DNA of 64,000 nucleotides, from contig NC_135223.1 of NCBI RefSeq assembly GCF_052324685.1, forward strand, positions 9,828,403 through 9,892,402, written 5' to 3'. Below the pieces are notes generated by a model. The model did no database searches. It was not told the DNA's origin and worked only from the letters and a program-made list of their open reading frames with translations. The position numbers were made by a program, and so were the translations under genes. This DNA comes from Brachyhypopomus gauderio. Lineage: Eukaryota > Chordata > Actinopteri > Gymnotiformes > Hypopomidae. Shown in pieces: positions 37,021 to 49,751 of this stretch (position 1 is the first letter of the stretch; each line of letters starts with the position of its first letter).

Positions 37021-38325
37021 CAAGTCCCGTTCAATGTAATGAGAAACTGTGTAACACAACTGTTTATGGTTAAAAACCTAGAGTCCATGCGTAAAATAAT
37101 TCGTCCAGAAACTAGTGGTGGGACTCGATAAAAAAAATTAATCTAATTATCTAATTAATTAGAAGCTTTAATTAATTTATTAAGTAATTAATCAAAATTT
37201 TATCAGCAAGCAGGAGTTCACCTTCACCACCGTTTACATGGTCAACTGTATTTTGAAGAAGGTCTTACCAGAGAAGAAGTACATCATCTTGGCCTGTGAT
37301 GAGCTCCAAGGTTACTGCCACCCAGTCCATTTTGAGGCCAACCCAAGAAATCATACTCCAAGGACGAGTAGCCCAGACTGCACAAAGCAAAACTGTGAGA
37401 AACATTTTGAGGCCAAACCAAAGAACAGTGGACCATTTTCCCTTCGTGGATCGACCACGAAGGGTCAGATATTCAAGACTTTGGAGAGATTGTATGTCCT
37501 GCCATGGACCTTGTGATAATCACAATGCTGTCAGCTGCATCATTCATCTGCACCAAATGCAAGAAGCAAGAAAAAACATGAGTAGTATAAGAAATAACTG
37601 CAGATGTATATAACACTGATGAGAAAGTCTGGTTATCACCTTCTTATATTACCTCAGTTGTGTTTGAACGTCCATTTTTGAGATGCTCTTTTTGTTTAAT
37701 GGATCTGGTATTCATGTCAATGACAGGACTGTCTGCTACAGTGCTGTGAAAGTATAACCCAGTGTCAGTCAGCAACTAAAATGAGCTTTCATTTTAATAT
37801 TGGGGTCTCCTATGGTCACTCTATAGATGTTCCGGTTTGTTGTAGCGGTCAGGTTATATTTAACAGCTGCTTCAATAGGAAATGCTGTATAAAAAGCAAT
37901 TTGGTGATTCTAATTTCATGTTTAGTTTGAGTGAAGGTAGGAAAAGAGGTCAAGTTCCCTCTCCCCAATCTCATAATTCTGTTTAACACCTGTCTCTACA
38001 CAGTCTCATCATTTTTGGTTTTTAGGTTTGTTATCTGCTAAATCTAATGTAAATGTAAAACAATGTAAATGTGCCATATTTGTCAATTGTAATTTTCACC
38101 TCAATTGAAATTTGTTATCCGCATTTACCCATCTGTCCAGTTACACACACACACAAAACATGCCGACAAGATAGAATTTTGAATAGATCATTAAAAAATA
38201 GACAGTAAACATCTGGTAAAACATACACAACTGTTTAATTTCTTGCTGACTAAGACTTTTCTCAACATTTGGTTACAGTTTGCATCTGTAGATTGTAGAA
38301 TTGTAGAACTGTAGATTGTTATGAA
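37021..38325. other. Intergenic before the segmental duplication; SINE fragment
   Basis: ORFs 37238-37516 and 37296-37613 overlap in different frames over a locally GC-richer stretch (two copies of a ttttgaggccaa word at 37330 and 37408). I cannot assign them. The stretch 38040-38160 matches, in reverse, the SINE-associated sequence at 19935-20000. Confidence 0.45.
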
Positions 38326-38675
38326 GAATGATAAGATGATTTGCAGTGTCATTACAAATGCATAGTCATGCCTTGCCATGAAAATTAATTTATTACAAAA
38401 GCTATATTTCAGCCCTGCCACAAAATGACCTGCTGACATCATCTCAGGGATGGTCTTGCTACCTCAGGAGAACGTGTTGACAAGGACAGTTCATTTCACA
38501 CCATAAGAACATATTACCTACTTCTAACCTGCCTTGATTACATAAGCAAACTGGATATTTCTCAATTGAATCCTCACCATGTTGGTAGCGGTGATACTGG
38601 TTTTACCAGATTTAGCTCCCAACACACATAATTAAACTGACTTTTCTGTGTTTTTCATCCATGCTTTCTGCTTCT

Positions 38676-39049
38676 TGTCATACAAAGCCCAATGTACAAG
38701 CCCAATGTAGCCATGTGTCAGTGTTTTTCTGTGTCTGTCATTCATAGTTCCTCCTCATGTTTTGTAACCCGACCCCTTCATTATTGTCATCAGGTGTTTC
38801 GTGTCTGGTGTATTTATACCCTGTGTCATTGTTTGATGTACTGCTGTGTTTGGAAAAGTGTTTTGGAAGTTGTTTTGTTCTTTCTCTGAATATGTCTTTG
38901 CATGTTAGTCATGTTTCTAAGTCGAACTCACTTTCAGGTTTGACCCAAGCCTGTTTGTGTGACACTGATTTTGAGCTTCTCTTTAATAAATCTCACTCTT
39001 CTCAGCATTTGTGTCCACCCTATCACTCCCTGACGCCTACGGCGTCACA
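38676..39049 (+). mobile_element. LTR-like sequence in duplication copy 1
   Basis: TGTCATACAAAG to GGCGTCACA, with TATA-like gtgtatttataccc (38808) and aataaatctcactcttctcag (38983), the same polyadenylation-region signature as the family-B LTRs. No target duplication found. Sister copy at 59633-59996. Confidence 0.6.
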
Positions 39050-39522
39050 AGTTTCTAGGTATTATAACATGCTGGACTGGATCAGCCTATATTAGATGAT
39101 ATAGTGTGTTTTTTTACTTAATTGTCTTTGTTGTAGTAGCTGGTTGTTTTAATTGGGGGGACACATTTGCTATCAAATCAAAGCCCACCCTATCCTCTAA
39201 AATATTAATATAAACTGATTCCACTGTAGATAAGGTATTTAATCACTGTATGTATAGTGACATAGAACATTTGTGGAATTACGGTAAATTGCAAATAAAT
39301 AAAACAAAATACAACATTTTCTGTACTTATGTTTATTATTAGATAAATCCAAATTAATAAACTATATAAACTAAACAAGATACTCATTAATACATGATAC
39401 TGTTGTCCACAAACTTTAAATAAATTGTGCAGGCAATGTATGGATTATATTCAGATATAACCAAAAAAAAAAGATTGCATGCTCTCTGTAGGAGCTGAGC
39501 TTTAAGCATTTAAACCCATGGT

Positions 39523-39876
39523 CTATGCTAGAGAACCAAAATATTTTCTTCTCTTATCATTCACAGCTACAAATTCCTTGCAGACTGTCTTTTTATTCAA
39601 CAAATCAAGCTTATTCTGATGGACATGATAGATAGCGACATGGTTAAGTTTGTTTTGAGTCATTGTAGAGCGGAGCCACGTCTTGAGCCTGTGGAGGCCA
39701 CTAAAACTTCTCTCTGCCTCAGAGAATGAAACAGGGACTACTAAAAGCAACCTGACCAGAGCTTCCACTTGCTCAAATAATCCACGTACCCTTGAAGGCA
39801 AAGCACGAATGATCTCTGCAGCTTCTGCACTGTTACTGTATCTTTGTACCAGTACTCTCCTAATAAGGTGATGCAT
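39523..39876 (-). pseudogene. hAT transposase C-terminal dimerisation fragment, copy 1
   Basis: The minus-strand 117-codon frame carries the hAT dimerisation signature (PVSFSEAERSFSGLHRLKTW, then RSTMTQNKLNH) and a tail as in fish ZMYM1/hAT-like proteins. The rest of the transposase is missing upstream. The frame is open in both copies (39523-39876 and 60468-60821), with two amino-acid changes between them. Confidence 0.8.
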
Positions 39877-40675
39877 AATATTTAAAATAATATAACAACA
39901 GGTTTGATTATTATTATTAGGGGTCCAAGCACCACCGGTGCTGGAACCCTATTGTAATTGTTCTGATTATTATTAGGGTTCACACACATAGTGTGGGAAA
40001 CCTATTGTTATTGCTCGGATTTTTCTTTCTTATTATTAGGGTTCACACACGTAGTGTGGGAAACCTATTGTTATTGTTAGGTTTTTTCTTCTTTCTTATT
40101 ATTATTATTATTTTTCTCCGCATAAAACGCATACTGCAGCCTAAACCGTAAGGCCCAGGGAGACCAAACTTGGCAGACTGGTGTAGTCTGTTTGCGGGAC
40201 CGTGCTTAAGTACAGACACCCAAATTGGCCTGATGGTGGCGCTATAGCGCAGCATTTTGCGTTTGGGTTCATATCTCCCACCCCGTAGGTCGTAGAAACA
40301 AAATTCCACTTCAGGTGCATTCCTTGGCTCCAGACAAACAAAAAAGCCTCAAGAACCATTAAGCTCCGCCTACTTAGATTTTTGCTAATTTGCATAATAT
40401 GCAAAACCTACTTTTTCATACTAGTCCCTGGTTTTTCATCTGATCACCACAATCTTGGTGTCAAAATATTCACAAGAATCTCATTATCAAGGAACATCAA
40501 CAAAACTGTGACATTGGTATACAGTCTGGTTGTCACATGTCAATCAATAGCTCTGAGGCGTGGCCAAATTGACTTCAGCAGCTATATCTCAGCAATGCTT
40601 TGACCTATCTTTATGAAAATTTATCAGTTGTTAGGGCACATGACTCAGAGGTCACAGGTCAAAGCTGGCCACGAT

Positions 40676-40694
40676 TGTCCAATAGGGGGCGCTA
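40676..40694 (+). promoter_or_regulatory. CTCF-like motif in repeat unit 1
   Basis: TGTCCAATAGGGGGCGCTA, 16 of 19 positions as in the vertebrate CTCF consensus TGGCCACCAGGGGGCGCTA. Repeated at 42579-42597 and 44483-44501. Confidence 0.5.
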
Positions 40695-40961
40695 TAACAT
40701 GGGGAAATTTGTTTCTCAGAAACCATTAGTCACATCAAGCCCAAACTTTACAGGCATCATCAGGGGCCCAAGTGGTATCAAGGCACACAATGATGACCTC
40801 ATCACTCAAAAAACATGGCCGCCATGAGCCAATTAATTTTTATTTGAATTAATTGGCCATTTGACAGACTTTCCATGGGCCAATCAACATGAAACCTCAT
40901 CACTGTGCATATCCCAGGACTATGTGTCATACTGTGCAGTGTTGAAACATTTGGCCACTAG

Positions 40962-40980
40962 GTGGCGCTATTTGTGAAAA
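40962..40980 (+). promoter_or_regulatory. CTCF-like motif in repeat unit 1, strongest
   Basis: TGGCCACTAGGTGGCGCTA, 17 of 19 positions as in the consensus; both differences are tolerated ones (C/T and G/T). Repeated at 42855-42873 and 44759-44777; unit 4 has ACCACTAGGTGGCGCTA ending at 46699. Confidence 0.55.
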
Positions 40981-43900
40981 TCATGCATAACTCCTCCAAA
41001 TTTTCACTTAGGAACATGCAACTTGTTTCTTTTTATACCTTGCAGTAGACCTGACAACTTTGCAATTACAAGTCCTATTAAAAAATGCATACTTTTGTCA
41101 CATTCATCAATTGTTTGAAAATAGCTCTTTAAGAACTAGTCCTAGGAATTTGATCCGATGATGGCAAAAATGGCATAGGCATAATCTGTAGACACTGTAG
41201 TTAACTAAATATGGAAAAAATGTTGCATTTTTATTTGTCTGATTGGTCAATTTTTCCATTATATCCTTCTGGCCATGCCATAAATGACCTTTATTGCTAT
41301 AACTCATAAACCATGTAAGTGATCAACTCCCAATTTGAAAGGCTTTTATACACTGAGGTCCTTGTGAGGTAGGCCAAGTTTGGTTCAAATTGGCCTGTCG
41401 GAGGCGCTACAGTACCCAAAAACCTGAGAAATCATAAAAACTCACGCAGCAATCTTGTTATGCAGAATACAGACAAGTAATGGGGCTTGTATGATTCAGA
41501 TCAATGAGGTCTATAACATTGCAATTACATCTCATAACAAAAAGTGCACTGCCTGACCAGAAATGAACCTTTTAATTCACCAAAATGTCATTGCATTACT
41601 GAGATTAATGAGATATCAGTATGATAGTACTTGGGCTCCATCTAGTGGCCAAACACCGAAACTGACTGAAAACAATTGCTCACATGAAACACCACACAAA
41701 CGCACACAAAGCTGATCTCAGCATGTGATTTAGTTCTGTGATCTGAATCATTTTGCCAATACACATTATTTTGATCCTTTTGGGCCTTTAGTGCCTCAGT
41801 TGAATTGAATGTTTTGTCACATTGATTTACTTATGCATTTTTTCCACTCAAACAGCTTCTATTCACTTTTGGGTCTAAAGGACCTATTGGGCTTCTTTTT
41901 GCCTATTGAGGCCAAGAGGCCAATTTGTTGGTCTAAAAGACCCTTTGGGCTTTTTTGCCTTTTTTTGTGTGAACCCGCCAATCGCCGCTTGCGGCTATAT
42001 TTATTATTATTATTTTTCTCCGCATAAAACGCATACTGCAGCCTAAACCGTAAGGCCCAGGGAGACCAAACTTGGCAGACTGGTGTAGTCTGTTTGCGGG
42101 ACCGTGCTTAAGTACAGACACCCAAATTGGCCTGATGGTGGCGCTATAGCGCAGCATTTTGCGTTTGGGTTCATATCTCCCACCCCGTAGGTCCTAGAAA
42201 CAAAATTCCACTTCAGGTGCATTCCTTGGCTCCAGACAAACAAAAAAGCCTCAAGAACCATTAAGCTCCGCCTACTTAGATTTTTTGCTAATTTGCATAA
42301 TATGCAAAACCTACTTTTTTATACTAGTCCCTGGTTTTTCATCTGATCACCACAATCTTGGTGTCAAAATATTCACAAGAATCTCATTATCAAGGAACAT
42401 CAACAAAACTGTGACATTGGTATACAGTCTGGTTGTCACATGTCAATCAATAGCTCTGAGGCGTGGCCAAATTGACTTCAGCAGCTATATCTCAGCAATG
42501 CTTTGACCTATCTTTATGAAAATTTATCAGTTGTTAGGGCACATGACTCAGAGGTCACAGGTCAAAGCTGGCCACGATTGTCCAATAGGGGGCGCTATAA
42601 CATGGGGAAATTTGTTTCTCAGAAACCATTAGTCACATCAAGCCCAAACTTTACAGGCATCATCAGGGGCCCAAGTGGTATCAAGGCACACAATGATGAC
42701 CTCATCACTCAAAAAACATGGCCGCCATGAGCCAATTAATTTTTATTTGAATTAATTGGCCATTTGACAGACTTACCATTGGCCAATCAACATGAAACCT
42801 CACCACTGTGCATATCCCAGGACTATGTGTCATACTGTGCAGTGTTGAAACATTTGGCCACTAGGTGGCGCTATTTGTGAAAATCATGCATAACTCCTCC
42901 AAATTTTCACTTAGGAACATGCAACTTGTTTCTTTTTATACCTTGCAGTAGACCTGACAACTTTGCAATTACAAGTCCTATTAAAAAATGCATACTTTTG
43001 TCACATTCATCAATTGTTGTTGAAAATAGCTCTTTAAGAACTAGTCCTTGGAATTTGATCCAATGATGGCAAAAATGGCATAGGCATAATCTGTAGACAC
43101 TGTAGTTAACTAAATATGGAAAAAATGTTGCATTTATATTTTTCTGATTGGTCAATTTTTCCATTATATCCTTCTGGCCATGCCATAAATGACCTTTATT
43201 GCTATAACTCATAAACCATGTAAGTGATCAACTCCCAATTTGAAAGGCTTTTATACACTGAGGTCCTTGTGAGGTAGGCCACGTTTGGTTCACATTGGCC
43301 TGTCGGGGGCACTACAGTACCCAAAAACCTAAGAAATCATAAAAACTCATGCAGCAATGCTGTTATGCAGAATACAGACAAGTAATGGGGCTTGTATGAT
43401 TCAGATCAATGAGGTCTATAACTTTGCAATTACATCTCATAACAAAAAATGCACTGCCTGACCAGAAATGAACCTTTTATTTCACCAAAATGTCCTATTT
43501 CATTACTGAGATTAATGAGATATCAGTATGGTAGTACTTGGCCTCCATCTAGTGGCCATATTCCAGAACTGACTGAAAACTATTGCTCACATGAAATACC
43601 ACACAAACACACCCAAAGCTGATCTCAACATGTGGTTTAGCTTTTTGATCTGACTCAATTTCCCAGTACACATTATTTTGATCCTTTTGGGCCTTTAGTG
43701 CCTCAGTTGATTTGAAGGTTTTGTCACATTGATTTATTTGTGCATTTTTTCCACTCAAACAGCTTCTATTCACTTTTGGGTCTAAAGGACCTATAGGGCT
43801 TCTTTTTGCCTATTGAGGCCAAGAGGCCAATTTGTTAGTCTAATAGACCCTTTGGGCTTTTTTGCCTTTTTTTGTGTGAACCCGCCAATCGCCGCTTGCG

Positions 43901-46900
43901 GCTATATTTATTATTATTTTTCTCCGCATAAAACGCATACTGCAGCCTAGACCGTAAGGCCCAGGGAGACCAAACTTGGCAGACTGGTGTAGTCTGTTTG
44001 CGGGACCGTGCTAAAGTACAGAGACCCACATTGGCCTGATGGTGGCGCTATAGCGCAGCATTTTGCGTTTTGGTCCATATCTCCCACCCCGTAGGTCCTA
44101 GAAACAAAATTCCACTTCAGGTGCATTCCTTGGCTCCAGACAAACAAAAAAGCCTCAAGAAGCATTAAGCTCCGCCTACTTAGATTTTTTGCTAATTTGC
44201 ATAATATGCAAAACCTACTTTTTTATACTAGTCCCTGGTTTTTCATCTGATCACCACAATCTTGGTGTCAAAATATTCACAAGAATCTCATTATCAAGGA
44301 ACATCAACAAAACTGTGACATTGGTATACAGTCTGGTTGTCACATGTCAATCAATAGCTCTGAGGCGTGGCCAAATTGACTTCAGCAGCTATATCTCAGC
44401 AATGCTTTGACCTATCTTTATGAAAATTTATCAGTTGTTAGAGCACATGACTCAGAGGTCACAGGTCAAAGCTGGCCACGATTGTCCAATAGGGGGCGCT
44501 ATAACATGGGGAAATTTGTTTCTCAGAAACCATTAGTCACATCAAGCCCAAACTTTACAGGCATCATCAGGGGCCCAAGTGGTATCAAGGCACACAATGA
44601 TGACCTCATCACTCAAAAAACATGGCCTCCATGAGCCAATTAATTTTTATTTGAATTAATTGGCCATTTGACAGACTTACCATTGGCCAATCAACATGAA
44701 ACCTCACCACTGTGCATATCCCAGGACTATGTGTCATACTGTGCAGTGTTAAAACATTTGGCCACTAGGTGGCGCTATTTGTGAAAATCATGCATAACTC
44801 CTCCAAATTTTCACTTAGGAACATGCAACTTGTTTCTTTTTATACCTTGCAGTAGACCTGACAACTTTGCAATTACAAGTCCTATTAAAAAATGCATACT
44901 TTTGTCACATTCATCAATTGTTTGAAAATAGCTCTTTAAGAACTAGTCCTAGGAATTTGATCCAATGATGGCAAAAATGGCATAGGCATAATCAGTAGAC
45001 ACTGTAGTTAACTAAATATGGAAAAAATGTTGCATTTTTATTTGTCTGATTGGTCAATTTTTCCATTATATCCTTCTGGCCATGCCATAAATGACCTTTA
45101 TTGCTATAACTCATAAACCATGTAAGTGATCAACTCCCAATTTGAAAGGCTTTTATAGACTGAGGTCCTTGTGAGGTAGGCCAAGTTTGGTTCAAAATGG
45201 CCTGTCGGAGGCGCTACAGTACCCAAAAACCTGAGAAATCATAAAAACTCACGCAGCAATCTTGTTATGCAGAATACAGACAAGTAATGGGGCTTGTATG
45301 ATTCAGATCAATGAGGTCTATAACTTTGCAATTACATCTCATAACAAAAAGTGCACTGCCTGACCAGAAATGAACCTTTTAATTCACCAAAATGTCATTG
45401 CATTACTGAGATTGAGATATCAGTATGATAGTACTTGGGCTCCATCTAGTGGCCAAACACCGAAACTTACTGAAAACAATTGCTCACATGAAACACCACA
45501 CAAACGCACACAAAGCTGATCTCAGCATGTGATTTAGTTCTGTGATCTGAATCATTTTGCCAATACACATTATTTTGATCCTTTTGGGCCTTTAGTGCCT
45601 CAATTGAATTGAATGTTTTGTCACATTGATTTACTTATGCATTTTTTCCACTCAAACAGCTTCTATTCACTTTTGGGTCTAAAGGACCTATTGGGCTTCT
45701 TTTTGCCTATTGAGGCCAAGAGGCCAATTTGTTGGTCTAAAAGACCCTTTGGGCTTTTTTGCCTTCTTTTGTGTGAACCCGCCAATCGCCGCTTGCGGCT
45801 ATATTTATTATTATTATTATTCTTTTTCTCCGCTAAAACGCGTCGTGCAGCCTAAACCGTAAGTCCTACAGACTTCTCCTTTGGCCAACTTGTAGTACTC
45901 CTCTCCGCTACTCAGGCGCAACACGCCAGCCCGATCCGACCATAGGTGGCGCTATAGCGCACAAAATCTCATGAAAAAGTTTACACAGGTGTTTCTCCTA
46001 CACCGTATGTCCTAGAGATAAAATTCAAACTGCATCTGATCAGGCATGAGCTCATCTAAAAAAAGTTCCATTGAAGCTATATGCTCCGCCCCTTACATGT
46101 CGAGCTAATTTGCATAATATGCAAATACCCACACATTTTTGAGCGCGTACTAGTCCCTGGATTTTTCACATACATGCACATATGTGGTATCCAGGCGCTC
46201 ACAAGAGTCTGAACTTTAATTGTTATGGAGCCAAAGTGCACATTTCTGCACATGGGCGTGGCCACATGCATCAGAAGTCAAGCGTCGAAAATTCCTTCGC
46301 CAAAAATCCACATATTCTGCTGTATCTCAGGCATACTTTCATGTATTCACTCCAAATTTCACACACATGTACCTATTGGGTGTCTAGACCGGCACATACA
46401 TTTTGGCAGACATGCACACCTAGGTGGCGCTATAACGGCCAAAAAACTCTCCTGCCCACACCGATTGGCCAAATAACTCCAAACTTGGTACGCATCATCT
46501 ATATGCACCTATGACACAGGTCCTTGACCTGCACCATCATATGTCCAATATGGCCGCCGCTATCGACCAATCAGCTTTCAGTACACCTTTCACAAGCTTA
46601 TCATATGCCAATCAACATGAAACTCACATATTATGTTCATCTACACACCCTCTAATACATATCAAAGTATGACGGGAATTGCACCACTAGGTGGCGCTAT
46701 ACTAGAAATTCCTGAATTACTCCTACATGCTTTCATGTAGAAGGACAATCATGATCTCATATGATTCTATGCAAAATCACTAACAACTTTGTAATTGCAA
46801 GTGCTTTGCAAAAAAGTACAGATTTTTGTGTATAATCCAATACATATAATTTACACTTTTCATACTAGTCCTAGGATTTTCACTCCATCACCTCAAATCA

Positions 46901-47232
46901 CATATTATAATATCCAGCAGCATGTGAAATACAAAACTGGTGGAACAAATTCTAAGATTCTTGCAATTTAATATTTTTCATATGCATCACAATGGTACCG
47001 TCATGACATATGAACTGCATATTTCAAAAACTCCCCTATATAATGTCTGATTGTTATGAAAATGGACAGACACATTCAGAAGACCACTGAGGTGATATCT
47101 GCCAAGTTTGTGCCAAATCCATCCACAAATGGTTGTACTGTGAATATTTTCATTTTCTATGCTGAACATGCATGCAGATCAAAGGTCATTCTTTTCCTCA
47201 AAAGAGTTAGAGTTGAGCCTGTAATCCAGTCA

Positions 47233-47316
47233 GAACCATTAGCTCAATGGGTAGAGCAATGTGCTCCCAGCCACAATGCACGTGGACAACGGGGGTTCGA
47301 ATCCCACGTTGGGCAG
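47233..47316 (+). tRNA. tRNA-like sequence (pseudogene) in the diverged unit
   Basis: A-box-like TAGCTCAATGGGTAGAGC at 47240-47257 and B box GGTTCGAATCC at 47294-47304 with a plausible D stem and T stem. The anticodon stem is poor and the acceptor stem does not pair, so this is a tRNA-derived relic or SINE head, not a working tRNA. Confidence 0.4.
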
Positions 47317-47507
47317 TATTCCACCATAAGTTTAAAAAGCTGCCATTTCGATTCTGTTTTTTGAGCAGGTACTTCATTCACGAACGTGCTTCATATACTT
47401 TCATGTACATTTCATAAAGCTTTACATAATGTTGTGCCAGTGGGTGCAAAATCTTGCCAAACCTCAGCTTGGACCCCGTAATCGCCGCTTGCGGCTATAT
47501 TTATTAT

Positions 47508-48055
47508 TATTATTATTATGTCTAGACTCTGTTGTATACTTACACTATCTCCACTCTTTTTTTTTAAACTCAGGAGCGTTGTGTTCTGTGGTTTTATTTT
47601 TTTCTTTGGTGGCATGCTGAAATGACAAAAAATGTATGTTAAGGTTTCCTGACTAGACAAGACTAACATTAATGTTAAGACAGTAAGGCTGTGTCCCAAA
47701 CAGCACACTCTGGAACATTACATACTGTACTACTGAAAGCACATCAAACAATTTATTTTATTTATTTGTTTTATTTATTATATTTTATTGTTTACACATT
47801 CAGTGTAGTAGCAGTCTGCAGTTTGGGACGTGGCCAGAGAGTAATGTAACTTTACGTTTCAGAGAGCTTTCTGACAAGTTTTAATATAAACGTTAGCTAT
47901 CCCAAACCCTCCTAGTGTGTTACCATAACAGCACATTACAATAAAGCTGTTTTTTTGTCATATATATATATATATGTCATATGGTTATATGGTCATATGG
48001 TTAGCTATTCATTGCTCTTATCACTGACCTCGCGTTTAATGCTGGCGCAAACTAC
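47508..48055. repeat. Segmental duplication, copy 1, second part
   Basis: Resumes the homology to copy 2 (60886-61436) after the array, up to the hAT target site. Contains a short (TA)n at 47962-47976. Confidence 0.92.
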
Positions 48056-49689
48056 CAGTGGTGGACGAAGTACACCAATTATGTACTTGAGTAAAAGTAC
48101 AGTTACCTTGCATTGAATATTACTCAAGTAAAAGTAAAAGTATTCACCTCAATTTTTTACTTGAGTAGAAGTACAAAAGTATCTGCCTTCAAAAATACTT
48201 AAGTATTAAAAGTAAAAGTAAAAACCTTTTTTTTCTTAGCGTCACATCAAAACCCCTAGGCCTACTCGATCAAAAGGTGAACAGGAAACAGTGCCTTACA
48301 TTTGCCTAGCAAACACAAAATACACAAAACTAGCCTATATTATCCTCACAACATTCATCTCCAAACTTTATCCATATTAATAATTCACACTAGAAAGGTA
48401 GACAAGTGGACAAACAGTTTTATATAAAAACATAATTCACCACCAAACAGAACAATAATTTCGAACTGGCCACTTCAGTCCTAGCTTGGGGGACTTTTTC
48501 TGAGGTTCTACGTTGTCCACCACATGGCGGGACAGGGAAGGAAGAAGCTCTAGCACCTAGAACTAGAACTGTGTGCAGCCCTACCAACTGAACTCATAAT
48601 ATTAAACTTGGCCGAATAATTAATATAATAATAATCAGAGTTGCCAACTCTCACGCAATGAGCGTGAGACACACGCATTGACTGTCTTTACCAGAGACCG
48701 TTTTCACTCGCACTACACTTCACATACATCCGATTTCTCACACTGAAAAAAAAATCTAGTTTATTTACCTCTGATCTACATCTATGATTCAATGAGTTAC
48801 TAGTTCGCTGTGGCGCCAACCACTGGCGATCGATCGCGACATAATACTTAATTTGTGTCCAACAATTTACACTCGCCGCCACCCCCGCCAACATTTTACA
48901 CACATGCCGCCGCCCCGCCCCCCAACCCTGATAATAATAATTTTAATAATAATTTTAATAATTTTGCTTCGCTCATATTTACTTGCCTTCGCCTCCCTCA
49001 TATGAATAAATTGCGAAGTTCGCTTCGCTTGGCCAAATTCGCGTGTATGTGTCCCCGGCTTTAACGTTTAATGTGGGAGTCTCCTGTGTTAAACTGGCGC
49101 TTAGCATCTCCACAGATTGCAATTCGGGTACTAGCACATTGCTTTGGATAAAAGCATCTGTTAAATGTAGTGTACTTCAATGTGATATAATTAACCGGGG
49201 TATATAAACCTACTAATCTAATGGTGAACTTACTTCGATGTGGTTTTTCAAGTTTGACAGCGAGTTCATAAATGATGACAGCGATGTGTTCTTCGGAATG
49301 CGAATAATTCTTCTTTTCGAGGAATACAAACACTTCGGCTAAATAAGGCCAGGGGTGTTGGGGGAAGACATCTGTTGCAGCCATGTCAGATCCTCAGCCA
49401 TTTAGCGTACAAATCTTAATCTCTTACTGAGCGCTGATTGGTTATAGTCTGTGACATGGTACACTTTTACCTTTCGGTATTTTATTAAACGTTGATTTAA
49501 AAATGAAAAAGGAACGAGATGTTTCTGTAAATGTAACGAAGTGAAAAGTACAAATTTTCGCTTTGAAATGTAGTGAAGTAAAAGTATAAAGTCTTACCAA
49601 ATAAAAGTACTTGAGTAAAGTACAGATACATGGAAATGTTACTTAAGTACAGTAACGAATTACATTTACTTAGTTACTGTCCACCACTG
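48056..49689. mobile_element. hAT element (family TAC-2) present only in duplication copy 1
   Basis: 1,634 bp, CAGTGGTGGACGAAGTAC to TTACTGTCCACCACTG, exact 8-bp duplication CAAACTAC (48048-48055 and 49690-49697). The ends again carry aagtacttgagtaaaagtac words. Copy 2 has a single CAAACTAC at 61429-61436 with no insertion. An interior part (48640-48850) recurs at 53180-53340. No intact transposase. Confidence 0.95.
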
Positions 49690-49751
49690 CAAACTACCGA
49701 CGCTCCAGCAAGGAGTGCGGGATATTTCTGAACAGGCGTCTCAACTAGAGG

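Larger units (their letters stand above)
38326..39919. repeat. Segmental duplication, copy 1, first part
   Basis: Near-identical to 59271-60852 (differences are scattered single bases and 1-3 bp indels). Homology begins at gaatgataagatgatttgc and runs to the ATT microsatellite at 39906-39919, where copy 1 is interrupted by the repeat array. Confidence 0.95.
39920..47507 (+). repeat. Array of four 1.9-kb repeat units inserted in an ATT microsatellite
   Basis: Four successive bodies start with ttttctccgc at 40111, 42013, 43917 and 45824, a spacing of 1902, 1904 and 1907 bp. The first three are near-identical; the fourth is diverged but collinear at its start (cagcctaaaccgtaag). Each ends with the hairpin gccgcttgcggc and tatatttattatt. 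Heads with hairpins lie at 39920 (GGGGTCCAAG), 39976 and 40039 (GGGTTCACAC). Tails carry the inverse words GTGTGAACCC (41967, 43874, 45771) and CTTGGACCCC (47468). Open frames of 73 and 75 codons recur only because the DNA is repeated. No transposase or RT seen. Confidence 0.92.

Noticed and set aside
37238..37613. Possible exon with 92-105 codon ORFs
   Set aside because: Two overlapping frames, no recognisable domain and no clear partner exons; listed only as intergenic.
40382..44634. Pairs of 73- and 75-codon ORFs identical in three repeat units (40382/40600, 42285/42503, 44189/44407)
   Set aside because: Conservation is explained by near-identity of the whole 1.9-kb units, including non-coding parts; the fourth unit does not keep the frames and no domain is visible.
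39920..47507. Regularly spaced repeats as a CRISPR-like array
   Set aside because: Units are 1.9 kb, the genome is a vertebrate, and there are no short repeats with unique spacers or cas genes.
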